Shown: positions 7,822 to 17,990, counted from the first letter of the stretch. The stretch is 18,253 nucleotides of DNA from Alectoria sarmentosa (GCA_009733775.1 WOGZ01000511.1:1-18253); one strand, 5' to 3'. Notes: generated by a model from the letters alone, not told the origin. Translations and numbers: made by a program.

Positions 7822-10022
7822 GCATAAGACATTGGGGGGTAGAGGTGTTGATACGGTCTCTGAGCTTGGTTGAGGGATGTCTTACGTCAAGCTGAGCAGC
7901 ATCATCTCGAGTCTTCTTTGTTAAGCAAGGAAAAGTGTAAGAGTGATACACCAACCGAGGTAGTGTATTGTACGAATCCTAGAGGGAAAGCAAGACCTTG
8001 AAATCTAATTGGGATTTTGTTCGCCAGTCACCTTCCGTCTCCTTCTCAGCGCCCAAGTTCCATCATAGTAGTCGTGATTGCGGAACCGATCTAGGGAAGT
8101 CTTTGTATCAATTTGGACAGTCGGTTCGAGCATGACACTCCGTCCTGAATCAAACATGGCCACTACAAAATAGATCATCGGACTCAAGCACGTTTCACCT
8201 GAACAAAAATCTACTTTGGGTGAGACGGGGGGCTCAAAAATGGAGACCAGGAGACGCGGCAAGTTGGATTTGCACCATCCTCAAGTCACATTGCGACGAA
8301 GGATGGCTTACGGTGGTTTCACGCGGGAATTGGCATGAGGCTGTCAGATAGACCCTTCTAAAACCCCTGACTTGCGGACCCATTAAGTCCCCAAGTCCAG
8401 ATCCACAAGATTCTGGAATTTCATCTCTCACTATGAGCATCCAACATGGCTCTTGAAGTACCTCAGACACTGGCTCTCTAATAAATCAAGAAGCTCGTGG
8501 TCGGGCTTTGGAAGAGATGTTTATAGGTGAGGCAGCGGACGTCCAGGTAGAGTCTCAGAAGCGTGGCTCCTTGTGAATATCAGTAGTTAGTTGTAACTAG
8601 GTCCTTCGCTAATCTTACCGTCACTTTTAAATTTACTCCGTAGGTTTTATATTGGGATATATAAACTCGACTGTGACGATAATTTGAATTCGTCCTTGAT
8701 GGTTGGCTTCAATAATCTGAATTGTGTTCCCGAAGAGTAGAGCTGTAGGACTATAAGACGCGAAGGCAGTGCAAAGTGAAGCGAAGGCTTTGAACTCTTA
8801 GCGATTGATATACTTCTCACTAGCTCGAGGAATAGCGTCCACTCTTGATGACTATGAAAACGATCCCATTGTTTCCTGCGGAAATGTACATAATCGTGCC
8901 ACGCACTCAGCACGCCAGCTAAGAACGAACATAACATCAAACTTCTCACGCGCTCGTGCCGGACAGAAAGTAATTTCACGCTCAGGCCAATACCTGTCGT
9001 GCACGTATTAGCCTCGGGCAGAAAGGTCCTCAACGAACGGCACCCTGCCTTCTCTTCGGCTTCTCTCTCCTTTCTTCTTTCTTCTCTCTTCCATCTTCCA
9101 TCTTTCATCAACCTGTTGTCGTAACCGTCGCCACAGCCTATCTACCTCCTCGCTTAAAATTATCTGTTATGAAATGAGCTTCCTTATTTGCTGCTTTCCG
9201 CTCTCGACTGGCCGCCCGTCGCTGCTTTCGATTGAGGCCCTCCACCTTTGAGATTGTCCTCTTGGGTGCTTTTGTCTTCGGTGTTACCTAGTAGGCCTTG
9301 TCTCCTTTCGTCTTCTTCCCGGATGTACTCGAACCACATTTTTCCTCCTCTGTGCCTCCTTGTCGGCGTTACTCTCCTGGGAGTACTTTTCCTTTGCCAC
9401 CATCTCCTCTGCTGGGGCGGTCACCGAGGGAGTCTCTTGCGCCAAAGAGGTGCTTTGGACCCAAGATGCACCCGCCAACCGACTGTTGCTGGTAGGTTTG
9501 AGGATGTCTTTTGACTTTGCAATGAATGAGACCCCGCCATGGCTCCCTCCAAAATTAAAGTCTTTATCAAACAGTGGAGGGTCAAAAGCATTTCCAAGAA
9601 CTCGGGCCAGGAACGTGCCGGAGAATTTAATTGCCGCACTCGACGTAGCCAATAAATGGTCTAATTGGGGCTAGCGTTCGATCCGTAAATACTCGTCCGC
9701 AGCGTCGAAGATAGCTTCAAGGCACATTGGCTGGTAAGAAGATCACTCTATTACATCTAACCGATGTCTTTCGCTACATACATCATTATGATACCTCATG
9801 CGCCTATTTGCGACCGTTTAGAGCCTAGCTTTTCTAAACCAACGAGAATCACGTCAATATGCGTTGAGAGGAGAAAAGAGACACCTGCATCATTAGCGCT
9901 TATCTTTGCTAAGCGAGAAGTGGGAATAGTTTGTTCAGTAGGTGTCACACAGTCTCTCTTTACTCTCTACACACATTCCACTTCCCACCGTTGTCTCCTC
10001 GAATTCGCATCCAACTCACGTC
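7822..10022. other. Long gene-poor interval with only broken reading frames
   Basis: Several frames of 65-155 codons are open on both strands, but none has family features or a convincing spliced model. Minus-strand frames at 8005-8262 and 8234-8470 overlap and do not splice into each other in phase at the sites tried. CT-rich DNA at 9040-9110, which looks like a fungal promoter, precedes a start-less coding-like stretch at 9187-9291 (RLAARRCFRLRPSTFEIVLL, ending GAFVFGV near a stop) and an open frame in another phase to 9674. This may be a decayed gene for a protein with an N-terminal membrane anchor. No function can be given. Confidence 0.5.
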
Positions 10023-11655
10023 ATGAATAGTATCTCCATCATGCATCCATCACTAATTTCAAGCAGTACTTCTTGTGTACAAGAGCACCTTCTTCCCACA
10101 ACGCCAAAAGTTCCACCAGAGATCCTTCTCCATATATTCGAAGACCTTCACCGATCAGAGCCACTGTCTGAGTTACGATTGGTCAATCAACATTTCTATA
10201 TCTACGCGACTACCATATACTATCGCCATGTAACACTAACGGAGAAAGTCGTCACAGCTTTCTCTTCCCAAAAAGCGGAGTCCCCGCGGGAAATCATCCA
10301 ACGCAGGATTGTTGGTCATATGATAAAATATACAAAAGATATATCAGTCGAAAGCTATCAGGATTATTGGGCAGTGAGACTGGATGTTCCGTATTTCTTG
10401 GTGTCGTTGAAACAACTTCGCTCTATCAAGTCAGTGCCATACCATCATTCCACCATTTGACGCTAATCGAAAGGCCACAGGTGGTCTAGTTGCAATTTCT
10501 TAACCCCTTTCGACTACGAGATCTTTATGAACCCTTTCCTAAGTAGGAAAAGGCCCATGCTGGAGTTCCTTATCGACGTGACAAATATGTCGCCAGATGA
10601 GGTTCATCGTCTGCCAAAACTGCACCTTGTGTCCCTCAAGATATCAGGTTGGTTTTCCAGCTGGCAGGACTCCTTGAAGGGGAGAGCCGTCTCCACGGCT
10701 TTCAAATCAATACTCGTGAGCAGCCCGGATTTGCAAACACTCCATCTAATCTCCAGTCCCCGACTAGCCCGGTTGCCAGTCATAGCACTTGAAGATAACG
10801 AAAAGTTGCCTGCCATCCGTGAGCTGGTCTTACATGGCTATTACTGGTCGCCCAACAAACCTCATCCCCTAAATTGCTGGGACTGGTCGAATATCACACA
10901 CCTGGATCTGAAGAGGGTGTCAATTGTGAAGTTTGGCCAAGTGGCAACGCCTGAACACATGCAACAACTGCAAGTCTTCATGACGGATGGATACTGCTCC
11001 CCAGGAGAGGAGATTTTGGCCACTGGTCTGATCTGTCGATTCCTAAACAAAATCGCTGCCCTCGAAAAGCTCAGCATTACAGTCGATTTATCCAAGCGGG
11101 ACTGCGTAAGGGAAATCATCAAGCATGGTGCGACTTTACACACGTTGGAGGTTCATAAATACGCCAACGTATCTGACCGAGTCTCGACTCACTCGCAGAT
11201 TTGGACGCATGAAGCGTTGGGAGTTGTACAACGCTCATGCCCTCGTATAATGGAATTGACTGTGGATTGGGGAGGATGCACGATGGTGACAATTCCGACA
11301 CTCTGAATAGGCATAGTCTGGCAGCTAATTCTGTCAACAGTTTATAAAGAACCTCGCCCGCTTCCGCAATCTGCGAAGATTGACTATTACTCGAAGTATG
11401 CTCAATCGGAGACCTCTAGAAGACGACAGAGCCAGCTCCCTCGCTCGGCGAGATCAACTGTTATTCATTATACAGAAAAAGCAAGGAGCGAGATTTGAGG
11501 AAATTTCTTGGAATGTCGAAGTACGCCCAGCACCGGGGTTGTTGAGGAGCTGTGGAAGCAGCTTTTTTGCGTTGGCGCAGCAGTCTTTGCATGCACAGTT
11601 GACGTACAACTATCGACGAGGCGACCGTACTATTCGGGAGGAGATCAGACCATAA
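10023..11655 (+). CDS. F-box protein with LRR-like body (3 exons)
   Basis: The model joins 10023-10429, 10481-11285 and 11341-11655 and encodes 508 aa. Residues about 29-70 form an F-box: VPPEILLHIFEDL, then LSELRLVNQHFY and the YYRHVTL end common in fungal F-box proteins. F-boxes dock onto Skp1 in SCF ubiquitin ligases. The remaining part has Leu-rich segments spaced like irregular LRRs (PDLQTLHLISSPRL, NITHLDLKRVS, ALEKLSITVDLS, TLHTLEVHKY, RIMELTVDW, and NLARFRNLRRLTITRSM across the last junction), which would bind substrates. The start was chosen at the first ATG of the frame; the frame is open farther upstream but only from a GTG. Both introns have good branch sites, and joining restores family-like text. 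The substrate is unknown. Such genes are numerous and fast-evolving in filamentous ascomycetes. Confidence 0.85.
10430..10480 (+). other. Intron 1 of the F-box gene
   Basis: A 51-nt intron with donor GTCAGT, branch GCTAAT and acceptor CACAG. It interrupts codon 136 (AA|G, Lys). Because its length is a multiple of three the frame is the same on both sides, but the unspliced reading contains TGA and TAA. Splicing gives LRSIK followed by WSSCNF, as expected for this family. Confidence 0.8.
11286..11340 (+). other. Intron 2 of the F-box gene
   Basis: A 55-nt phase-0 intron with donor GTGACA, branch GCTAAT and acceptor CAACAG. Without it the protein would stop at 11304-11306. With it, the frame continues as FIKNLARFRNLRRLTIT for another 104 codons to a TAA at 11653-11655. 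The donor is not the strongest form, but phase and restored leucine-rich text support the call. Confidence 0.75.
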
Positions 11656-12357
11656 GGAGGACTTGGTGCGAGGCAAGTGGCAAGCCGAGCCTGGGACTCG
11701 TCGAGGGAGTTAGGAGCAAAAGAATGTCAGAGATTACCCGGGGATGCTGTCCAAATCTTGGCGTGTGCCTAGTCGAGAGTGTCGGGAATAAAGAATGCTA
11801 CTGGGGCTTTTCCAAAGAGTCAGGAATAACGAATGTCACAGGTTACAGCGGATACTATGCAAATCTTACGAATCTCTTTTACATATGTAGGAACTTGGAG
11901 GAATGAGGCTCACATAGCAAGCTTCCATACTTCTTCCCATGACTCTACAACTGTTAATGGTCATCTATTCGCAGTGGATGATTTAGCTTCGCCAAAGGCT
12001 CGGTATATCAGGTGAACTGGGCATTAGTTTCCTTTCCAATTGTCACATCAAGGCCTTTGCTACATAAGATGATGGAAACACTGACTTCGTTCCTTTTTTC
12101 CTCCGCTCCCCAACTATGTTATTCACTATTCAAAATAGAAATGCCAGGTCATCCCTAGAATGTAGACGAAAAAAGCCATGGATACACCCCTTCGCAACGC
12201 GCAACACTTTCCACAAACAATCCCATTGCCGTCCCCCTAAGAAGAAATCCCGTCGCGCATTTAACAATCACCGTCCTCTCCGGAACAAACCAATCTCCAA
12301 TTTCCAACCTCCCCCCTTTCCCCCTCTCTCTATTCTACTTCTTCCCCCCCCAATCCA
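11656..12357. other. Convergent intergenic region (3' ends of two genes)
   Basis: The F-box gene ends at its left and the 1269-aa gene, on the other strand, ends at its right, so this region should hold both 3' UTRs. Open frames such as 11508-11906 (+) are short, overlap the F-box gene and carry no recognised domain. The right part (12180-12360) is C-rich on the + strand. Nothing else was seen. Confidence 0.6.
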
Positions 12358-15300
12358 TCACCTCATCATCAAAGCCTGCCGAACGCGTCTGCTCGCCTGC
12401 GCGTTGGCATTGCTGGCTTCCTTTTCGGCCTTCTTTGCGGCTTTCTTCTGCTGTTTCTTCGCCGCTCGCTTTTGGGTGCGGGTGGGCGAAGATGGGGATG
12501 GGGCTGGGGTTGGGGCTTCTTTGAGTGTGTCCTCTTTCTTGGGCGTTGCCACCTTGAGCGCGCTGATCCCTTTCGGCGTCTGCTCCTTTTGGGTCTTCTC
12601 TTGAGGTGAATCTTCCTCAGGCCCATCAGCCTTGGGTGTTACCTCCTTGGGAGCCTCCTTCGTAGGCGTCCCCTCCTCTGGCGCCTTCTTCTCAGACGCC
12701 TCCTCGAGTCTCTCCTCTTTGGGTGCCCCTTCCTTGGGCGCCTCCGTCTTGAGAATATCTTCCTTGGAATTCTCATGCTTTACTACGTCAACTCCATCTG
12801 CCTTCTCCGTGGCTTGGCTAGTCATCGATGGAGATGATGTTCCCGAAAACGAGAACATGCCAGTCGACGCAGGCTGAACGACTCGCGCTGGAAACGATGG
12901 AGATGAGCCTGTGAAGGAGACTGCGTTACCATTTTGTCCAAAGTTGAACCCTTGAAGCTGCTCGGGGAAACGAGCCTCTTTTGTTGTGCCAGGGGTCGCT
13001 TCTTTCGGGGCCTTTGTTGCTTCGCTGCCATGCTGGGATTCCGTGAACTTGAAAGCCGGAGCCTTTGCTTCTGCCGGCTGTGATGTCGAGGAGGACTTGA
13101 AGACAATAGACTTCTCCTTCGACTTTGTCTCCAAGTCTACAGCTGGCATTGCCTCGAAAGAGAATGGCTTATTCGCAGCGGCCGCAAAAGCAACGTCTCC
13201 CCAGATACCTTGGCTATTGCCTTTCGCTGCAGCCGAAGGTCTGGTTGCTTCCGCCGGCTTCGTTTTCAAAGGGTCGGGCGTTATGGATCTCTTATCGGAC
13301 TTTGCCTTGGAGTCTGCACTTGGCATTGTGAAGAGAGAAGGTGGCGGATTCTTACCGTTACCAAATATAAATCTTCGTCCGACGTCAGGGCCAATGTCTT
13401 CAGCTGGGCTCGAGATGCTTGACGCATCCACAGGCTTCGATGCGAATAGTGGATTGGTAAATACGAATCCCTCGCTTGACTCTGGCTTTGTATTCGCTGC
13501 GAGTACAGAGACAGGACTATCTCGGCCCGAGAAGGCCTGCTTCTTGACTCGAGGCTTCAACAATGTTCGCACGGTCGGTCCATTGCCACCGGCTGGTGTT
13601 GGTGGTCTTGTTGCGTTCCGTTGGTGGGCTTTGGTTTCATCACTGCCTTCGGGGATAGCATCCTCCGAGGCCTTGCGGACACTACCATTCTCTCCTTTAC
13701 CGATCTGATCTGTGGAGAAACTGGCTTCGCTACTATCTTCGCGTAGCACTGCACGGTCCTCGCATCTATTTTGGTCGACTTCGACCTCCTTCCCGTTCTC
13801 GAAGGACTCATCGCGAATTCCACCATCGTCCGCGCTGGACATTTCGGCATCGTCAATGTTCGATCCTTGTACAGGGCCTTCTTCTGCAGTCAAATGACTG
13901 TCCGCAGCTTCTTCCGCTGTTTCGCCTGGCGACAAAACATCGGAGGTCTGCACAATGTCGCTGGAAGCAATATCCCCGTGTTCATGGGAAACACCAGATG
14001 AGCTGGTCACAGCTGGTATAGCCTGGTTTGCTATTGTGGGGAAAGAGTCCGGAGATATCTTGCTGTGGGTGACCTCAAGCTTTCTCCGCGCTTCTTGGGT
14101 CTTGGACGACTCCCGGACCTCTTCCTCCTTTGCTGTGGCAGCGATCACGTTGTCATCCTCAGTCGTGACAGGTGCTGCAGCTGAACACGAGTCATGAGTT
14201 GTGCCCTCGGGTCCGACTGCAATGCTCGACGTATCGAGATCAACATTGCAATGGTTGCCGGTAGGGTCTTCGTCATGCTCTTTGTCGTTTGCTTGATCAC
14301 CAGGCTCTCCGTTTCCAGCCTGGCCTTCGTTGTTGAGATCATGATCTCCTTCGTCTTCATCATCGTCACTCTTATTATCTCCACCAGCGTTCTCACCACT
14401 GTCTCCACCCCCGTCATGACCATCCTCTTCATCATCCTCATCGACCAAGGTGAATTCGTCACGGATGTCATGCTCGTCGTAGTATTCCTCCAAAGCTTTC
14501 TGGTAATCTTCGCCAGTAAGCTTTCGCACGCGCTCACGGATCATTTTGTGCGTCTCATTGAACGGTAAATACCCTTCGCTTTCCATGTAAAGACTGCAAC
14601 GAACCAACCGCTCAAAAATCTGCTTTAGGCATCCTTTGATAATTCGTTCCGACGAAACGGCTGTGTTCTTGAGCTGCCGCTGGAGCTTTCGTATTTCCTC
14701 CATATCAGCATCTTGAGCACGTTGAAAGTCATCTTCGAGGGTGGCTTGTTCCACCAGAAGCTTCTGGTGCTTCTCCCAGAGCGCATCATGTTGCCCCTTC
14801 CATTTTTTGCATTCAGACCAGGCTCCCTGAAGCTCCTCGGGCAGATTTTTAGCTCGTGCATTCAGCTCCTCCATTTCTTTTTTGATTTCCTTCCAACGGT
14901 CAGAATCGGCGACTCGAGAAAGGCTCTTTGTCAAGTGAACCACAGAATCACAACGCTCCTTGAGTTGCAATCTGAGGTAGTCCATATCTGTCTCCATTTC
15001 TCTTTGTTGTATTATGTTGGTGGACTCAGCCTCTGCCTTGACTTGAAGGAGCTTTGCAACAACATCTTTGGTTGGGTCTGACTCTATCAATGTCAATGCC
15101 TCCTCGGCTCTGTCGAAATGGAACTTTCGGTCTCTCTGATTATGCGCTAGCTCTTTCTTCAGCTGCTCCTTTTCCATGTCGGCGGCGTCCAAGTTATGAA
15201 CCAAGTTGTCCATATCCTCTTCCATTTGTGAAAGGCTTGTCGTCTTCTTCTCGAGCTCGGTTTGAAGCCCTTGATTTGCGCCTGATGCCATCTGGAAAGC

Positions 15301-16224
15301 AGTCGCCGTATTCGCGAGCTTCCCGTTCATCTCAACCATCGTCTTCTCCATATTTGCGATGACCTCCAATCGCTCTTCATCTTTCTTCACCCAATAGTTC
15401 TCAACGTCCTGCTGGGCCTCATCTCGCTTCGTGTCTTCGGCCTGGGAAGTATCGATGAGTTCAGTAGCAGGAACCTTTGGTGGCGACGAAGAAGCGTTGC
15501 AGGGCATTTCTCTGCTGGATTTTGGTGAGGTGGGTAACGAAGAGACCGAATCTTGAGCAGGACTCCCAAGTAATGTCTCCTCATTAGAAGTATCCCAAAC
15601 CGAATCTTCCAACTCTGGAGAGAGTTTGTCAAGACCAGATTTGGTCAGCGAAGATCCTGTCTCGGCGGACGAGGGCTCTGGCGAAGGTCTCAACGCCTCT
15701 CGTTTATACAGAGGGCGGGTGGGGTCGAGATGGTCTTCGACAACACAGTCCGACAGTACATGGAAGACCACAGGTACTTCCGAGAACCTCACCGAAGGAC
15801 AAGGTGTTATGAACGGGGGGAGGGCAAACAGTCGCCGGGTGTTGTCGGGGACATTACCTCCCAACACAGGCACCTCCGCCAAGGACGTTGCAGGACGTGG
15901 ACAAAAGAAATCCGTGATAGCAGTCTGCTTTACTGCAGAAGCTTCCAGTTTGGTATGGTCAGGAACAGTCTCTGCCGCTTGTCCTTTTGTCTCCGCTGAG
16001 GCTGTTTCTGGGATCACTACCTCACATGACTGGTTGAAGACCCAGAAGACGGCCTTCCCCGAATTTTCCTCCGAAGTCTTGAATCATAGTTAGCCATGAG
16101 AACAGAATAGGACGGCAAAATGGGTATCACATACCTCCTGGTCCTTCACAAAGACATACTTGAGAAGGTCTGGGCGAATTCCCTCCTGAGCCATTCCCAT
16201 GCCGACAACACCGGCAAGCTCCAT
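12358..16224 (-). CDS. 1269-aa PIP-box, coiled-coil, FxF(G)-repeat protein (2 exons)
   Basis: Exon 1 is 16224-16135 (30 codons, ATG with A at -3 and G at +4); exon 2 is 16077-12358. I do not recognise the family. Residues 81-88 read QTAITDFF, a textbook PCNA-interacting peptide. A Ser/Pro-rich linker follows. Residues about 255-505 are charged, heptad-like coiled coil. Residues about 576-610 are strongly acidic (Asp/Glu, with Gly and Asn). Between 901 and 1107 there are six FxF or FxFG motifs (FVF, FIFG, FSF, FKF, FNFG, FSF) in Ser/Thr/Pro/Lys-rich spacers, resembling FG-nucleoporin sequence. Residues about 1135-1220 carry degenerate KEAPKE/GTPxKE repeats, and 1230-1255 is a Lys/Ala-rich basic tail. 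Together this suggests a nuclear protein linked to chromatin replication or nuclear pores, which is an inference. The long open frame without low-quality gaps makes the gene itself secure. Confidence 0.88.
16078..16134 (-). other. Intron of the PIP-box/FxF-repeat gene
   Basis: Read on the minus strand, the 57-nt phase-0 intron begins GTATGTGA and ends TTCAAG, with the ideal fungal branch site GCTAAC 13-20 nt before the acceptor. It joins codon 30 (GAG) to ACT and moves the start from an internal GTG to a proper ATG, adding 50 residues to the open frame of exon 2. Confidence 0.85.
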
Positions 16225-16477
16225 TATGCAAAATGATGTCTAAGTCAATGTGGATTCTGTCGAATGGTTTGAAGAAGATTGAGGATGATGAAGTTGATGA
16301 AGAATACCGAGCACCAAAAAGTGCTATCGAAGGTCCTCTTATAAGGAGAATATCACAAAAGACCTCTGCAGTAAGTAAGTAAAAAAGAAAAAGAAAACTT
16401 GAAGGAAGAAGGGGAGGTTTAAATACAAATCCCACCGTCGCGCTAGCACCTCAACACCGCGATCGAAAGAGTCATGT
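16225..16477 (-). promoter_or_regulatory. 5' UTR and proximal promoter of the PIP-box gene
   Basis: The interval lies directly upstream of the ATG at 16224 on the minus strand. It is rich in TTC/CT on the coding strand of the gene (GA-rich on the + strand at 16270-16410), as in many fungal 5' UTRs. No TATA box was seen close to the start. No transcription start can be fixed from sequence. Confidence 0.45.
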
Positions 16478-16522
16478 GGAAGCTATTCAACTCTTTCGCC
16501 ACCGTAGTGTCGTTGGTGGTGA

Positions 16523-16527
16523 CCAAT
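16523..16527 (+). promoter_or_regulatory. CCAAT box, copy 1
   Basis: CCAAT in the context GACCAATAGG, about 300 bases upstream of the start codon at 16224 and within the first copy of the tandem duplication. The site may be bound by the CCAAT-binding complex in either orientation. Function is inferred from motif and place. Confidence 0.4.
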
Positions 16528-16633
16528 AGGAATCCGAATCCAAAAGAATGGGAAAGAGGTGCAGTGTTGACGCTACCGCCAAGGAAGGAGGAAGCTATCC
16601 AATTCTTCCGCCCCATAGTGTCGTTGGTGCTGG

Positions 16634-16638
16634 CCAAT
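16634..16638 (+). promoter_or_regulatory. CCAAT box, copy 2
   Basis: CCAAT in the context GGCCAATAGG, in the second copy of the duplication and 111 bases from the first box. The flanking bases have diverged while the CCAATAGGAATC core is identical in both copies. Confidence 0.4.
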
Positions 16639-16910
16639 AGGAATCAGACTCCGTAATCGCAGTGTTGACGCTCCTTCCAAGGAAAGGGAAAACATTCGGA
16701 TTCCGTCAGGGAGAGACATGGGTAGAGAAGAGCTCTACCACGCTGTCGCCTCTCGGTACCCAACCTCTCAAACGCATATGTATATATATATGTATAGAAA
16801 ACGTCAGCAGGAGAGACACTCCGCTCTGTTGACACACTAAGACGCTCTCGCCATCTTATATTGCCCTCAGCCCAGCCATGGACATCATGATAGAAGAAGA
16901 AGAAGTATTT

Positions 16911-17095
16911 ATACTCCAGGCAAGACAAGACAGTTTCCTGAGCTAGTACGGAAGTCCGTTCACAAAGCGAGGAAGGAGTAAAACGGGAACAAAAAGAAAG
17001 ATTTAATACTCCACGCAAAATTAATTCCCTGCGCTAGAGCGGAAGTTCCGTCCACAAACAGAGGAGGAGCAATCAGGCAGAACAAAGCGTGTGTT
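16911..17095 (+). repeat. Second diverged tandem duplication (period about 95)
   Basis: Copy 1 begins ATACTCCAGGCAA at 16911 and copy 2 ATACTCCACGCAA at 17006. They share in order TTCC-TG-GCTAG, GCGGAAG or ACGGAAG with TTCCGTC or TCCGTTC, CACAAA, GAGGA and GAACAAA. Similarity is clearly lower than in the other duplication, with several substitutions and small gaps, so it is probably older. No coding content was seen. Confidence 0.7.
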
Positions 17096-17760
17096 GAAAC
17101 CACTTGGCAGGTACAGAAGAAGTGGCCGGAGGGCCGGAGTGGGTGCGTGGTGAAGATGCTGCTGTATTCGGGGGGACGGAAAAGGGTTTCTCCCTACGAT
17201 ATATATATAGAGGGTAGGGAGGGAGGCTGGGACATGTAGTGTCGAGACTGAGAAAATATTGATGATGGTGAGTAGCTGCAGCGAACAGTCTAATCATTTT
17301 ACCAACGGCCAATATAATCGTTTCATTTGCATTTTTGAAAGAAACACAGGATATATATCACTGTCATATCTCCTGACCCCCAAAACAAACAAGCACAAAA
17401 TACCCTAGCCTCCTATCCGCTCTTATCATCACCATCATCATCACTCGCAACCATCATCACTCATAACCAGCACCATCTCCATCCAAACCCACCACCACCA
17501 ACACCATCTCCATCCAAACCCACCACCACAACCACAACCACATCCACATCCACACCCCACATTCCCAACCCGCCTGCTTCCCCCTTTCTTCTTCCTCCTT
17601 CAAAAAACCCCCGCCATCAAACCCCCACCTACCCGCCTGCCCACATCCGCACCTTCCTCTTCCCCCATTTCCCCATTCACCTCCCCCCATTTCCCCTTTT
17701 CCCCTTCCCCTTCCCCTTCCCACTTCCCCTTCCCGTCCATCCAAACTCATCTCCATCCTT
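17096..17760 (+). other. Pyrimidine-rich, low-complexity intergenic DNA
   Basis: From about 17330 the + strand is C/T/A-rich, with CACCATCATCATC, CCACCACCAACACC, CCACAACCACAACCACATCC and CCCCTTCCCCTTCC tracts. The open frame on the minus strand at 17457-17771 is only the Gly/Trp-rich translation of this DNA. The part at 17096-17330 holds a short TATATATATAG stretch near 17200. It could be promoter or 5' UTR of a gene beyond the window, but no exon is recognisable. Confidence 0.55.
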
Positions 17761-17990
17761 AGCCCATGCACTCAAACCCATCTCCATCTCCCCCCATCCG
17801 CCAGTCCACACAAACCCCATCTCCACTCTGAGCCCATCCACTCAAAACCCATCTCCATCTCCATTCACAGCTCATCCACCAGTCCAAATAAGGCCCATCT
17901 CTTCCCACAGCTCATCCACCAGTCCACTAAGACCCATCTCCCCCCACAGCCCATCCACTCCAAACCCATCTCCATCTCCCCCCACAGCCC
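17761..17990 (+). repeat. Degenerate minisatellite, period about 39 bp
   Basis: Units begin AGCYCATCCAC at 17831, 17869, 17909, 17948 and, degenerate, at 17986, with earlier weaker units from 17761. They contain CCCATCTCCATCTCCCC. Spacings of 38, 40, 39 and 38 are not all multiples of three, so this is not a simple protein repeat. Confidence 0.75.

Larger units (their letters stand above)
16478..16685 (+). repeat. Diverged tandem duplication with CCAAT boxes
   Basis: Copy 1 starts at 16478 and copy 2 at 16590, both with GGAAGCTAT. They share TAGTGTCGTTGGTG, CCAATAGGAATC, GCAGTGTTGACGCT and CCAAGGAA in the same order. Copy 2 lacks about 13 bases between the CCAAT block and GCAGTGTTGACG. Each copy has one CCAAT (16523-16527 and 16634-16638), the target of the fungal Hap2/3/5 (CCAAT-binding) complex. 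The duplication lies about 250-460 bases upstream of the divergently read gene ending at 12358. Confidence 0.85.

Noticed and set aside
8005..8262. Minus-strand 85-codon frame, possibly joined to 8234-8470
   Set aside because: The text has some protein-like character, but the candidate intron (GTAAGC to TTCAG) joins the two in the wrong phase, and no family was recognised.
8647..9111. Minus-strand 154-codon frame
   Set aside because: Its first part is the translation of a CT-rich promoter-like tract, and the rest shows no domain or periodicity.
9284..9652. Minus-strand 122-codon frame
   Set aside because: It overlaps plus-strand frames of similar length in the same segment. Without a recognised domain no strand can be preferred.
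9660..9690. T-loop-like GTTCGATCC suggesting a tRNA gene
   Set aside because: No acceptor stem, D-arm or anticodon arm could be paired around it.
12986..13708. Plus-strand 240-codon frame
   Set aside because: It is antisense to the FxF-repeat part of the 1269-aa gene and results from that gene's codon bias.
17457..17771. Minus-strand Gly/Trp-rich frame of 104 codons
   Set aside because: It is only the translation of CCATCT/CCACC simple-sequence DNA.
17761..17990. CRISPR-like array because of regular spacing near 39
   Set aside because: The units are degenerate and contiguous without unique spacers, and the DNA is eukaryotic; it is a minisatellite.
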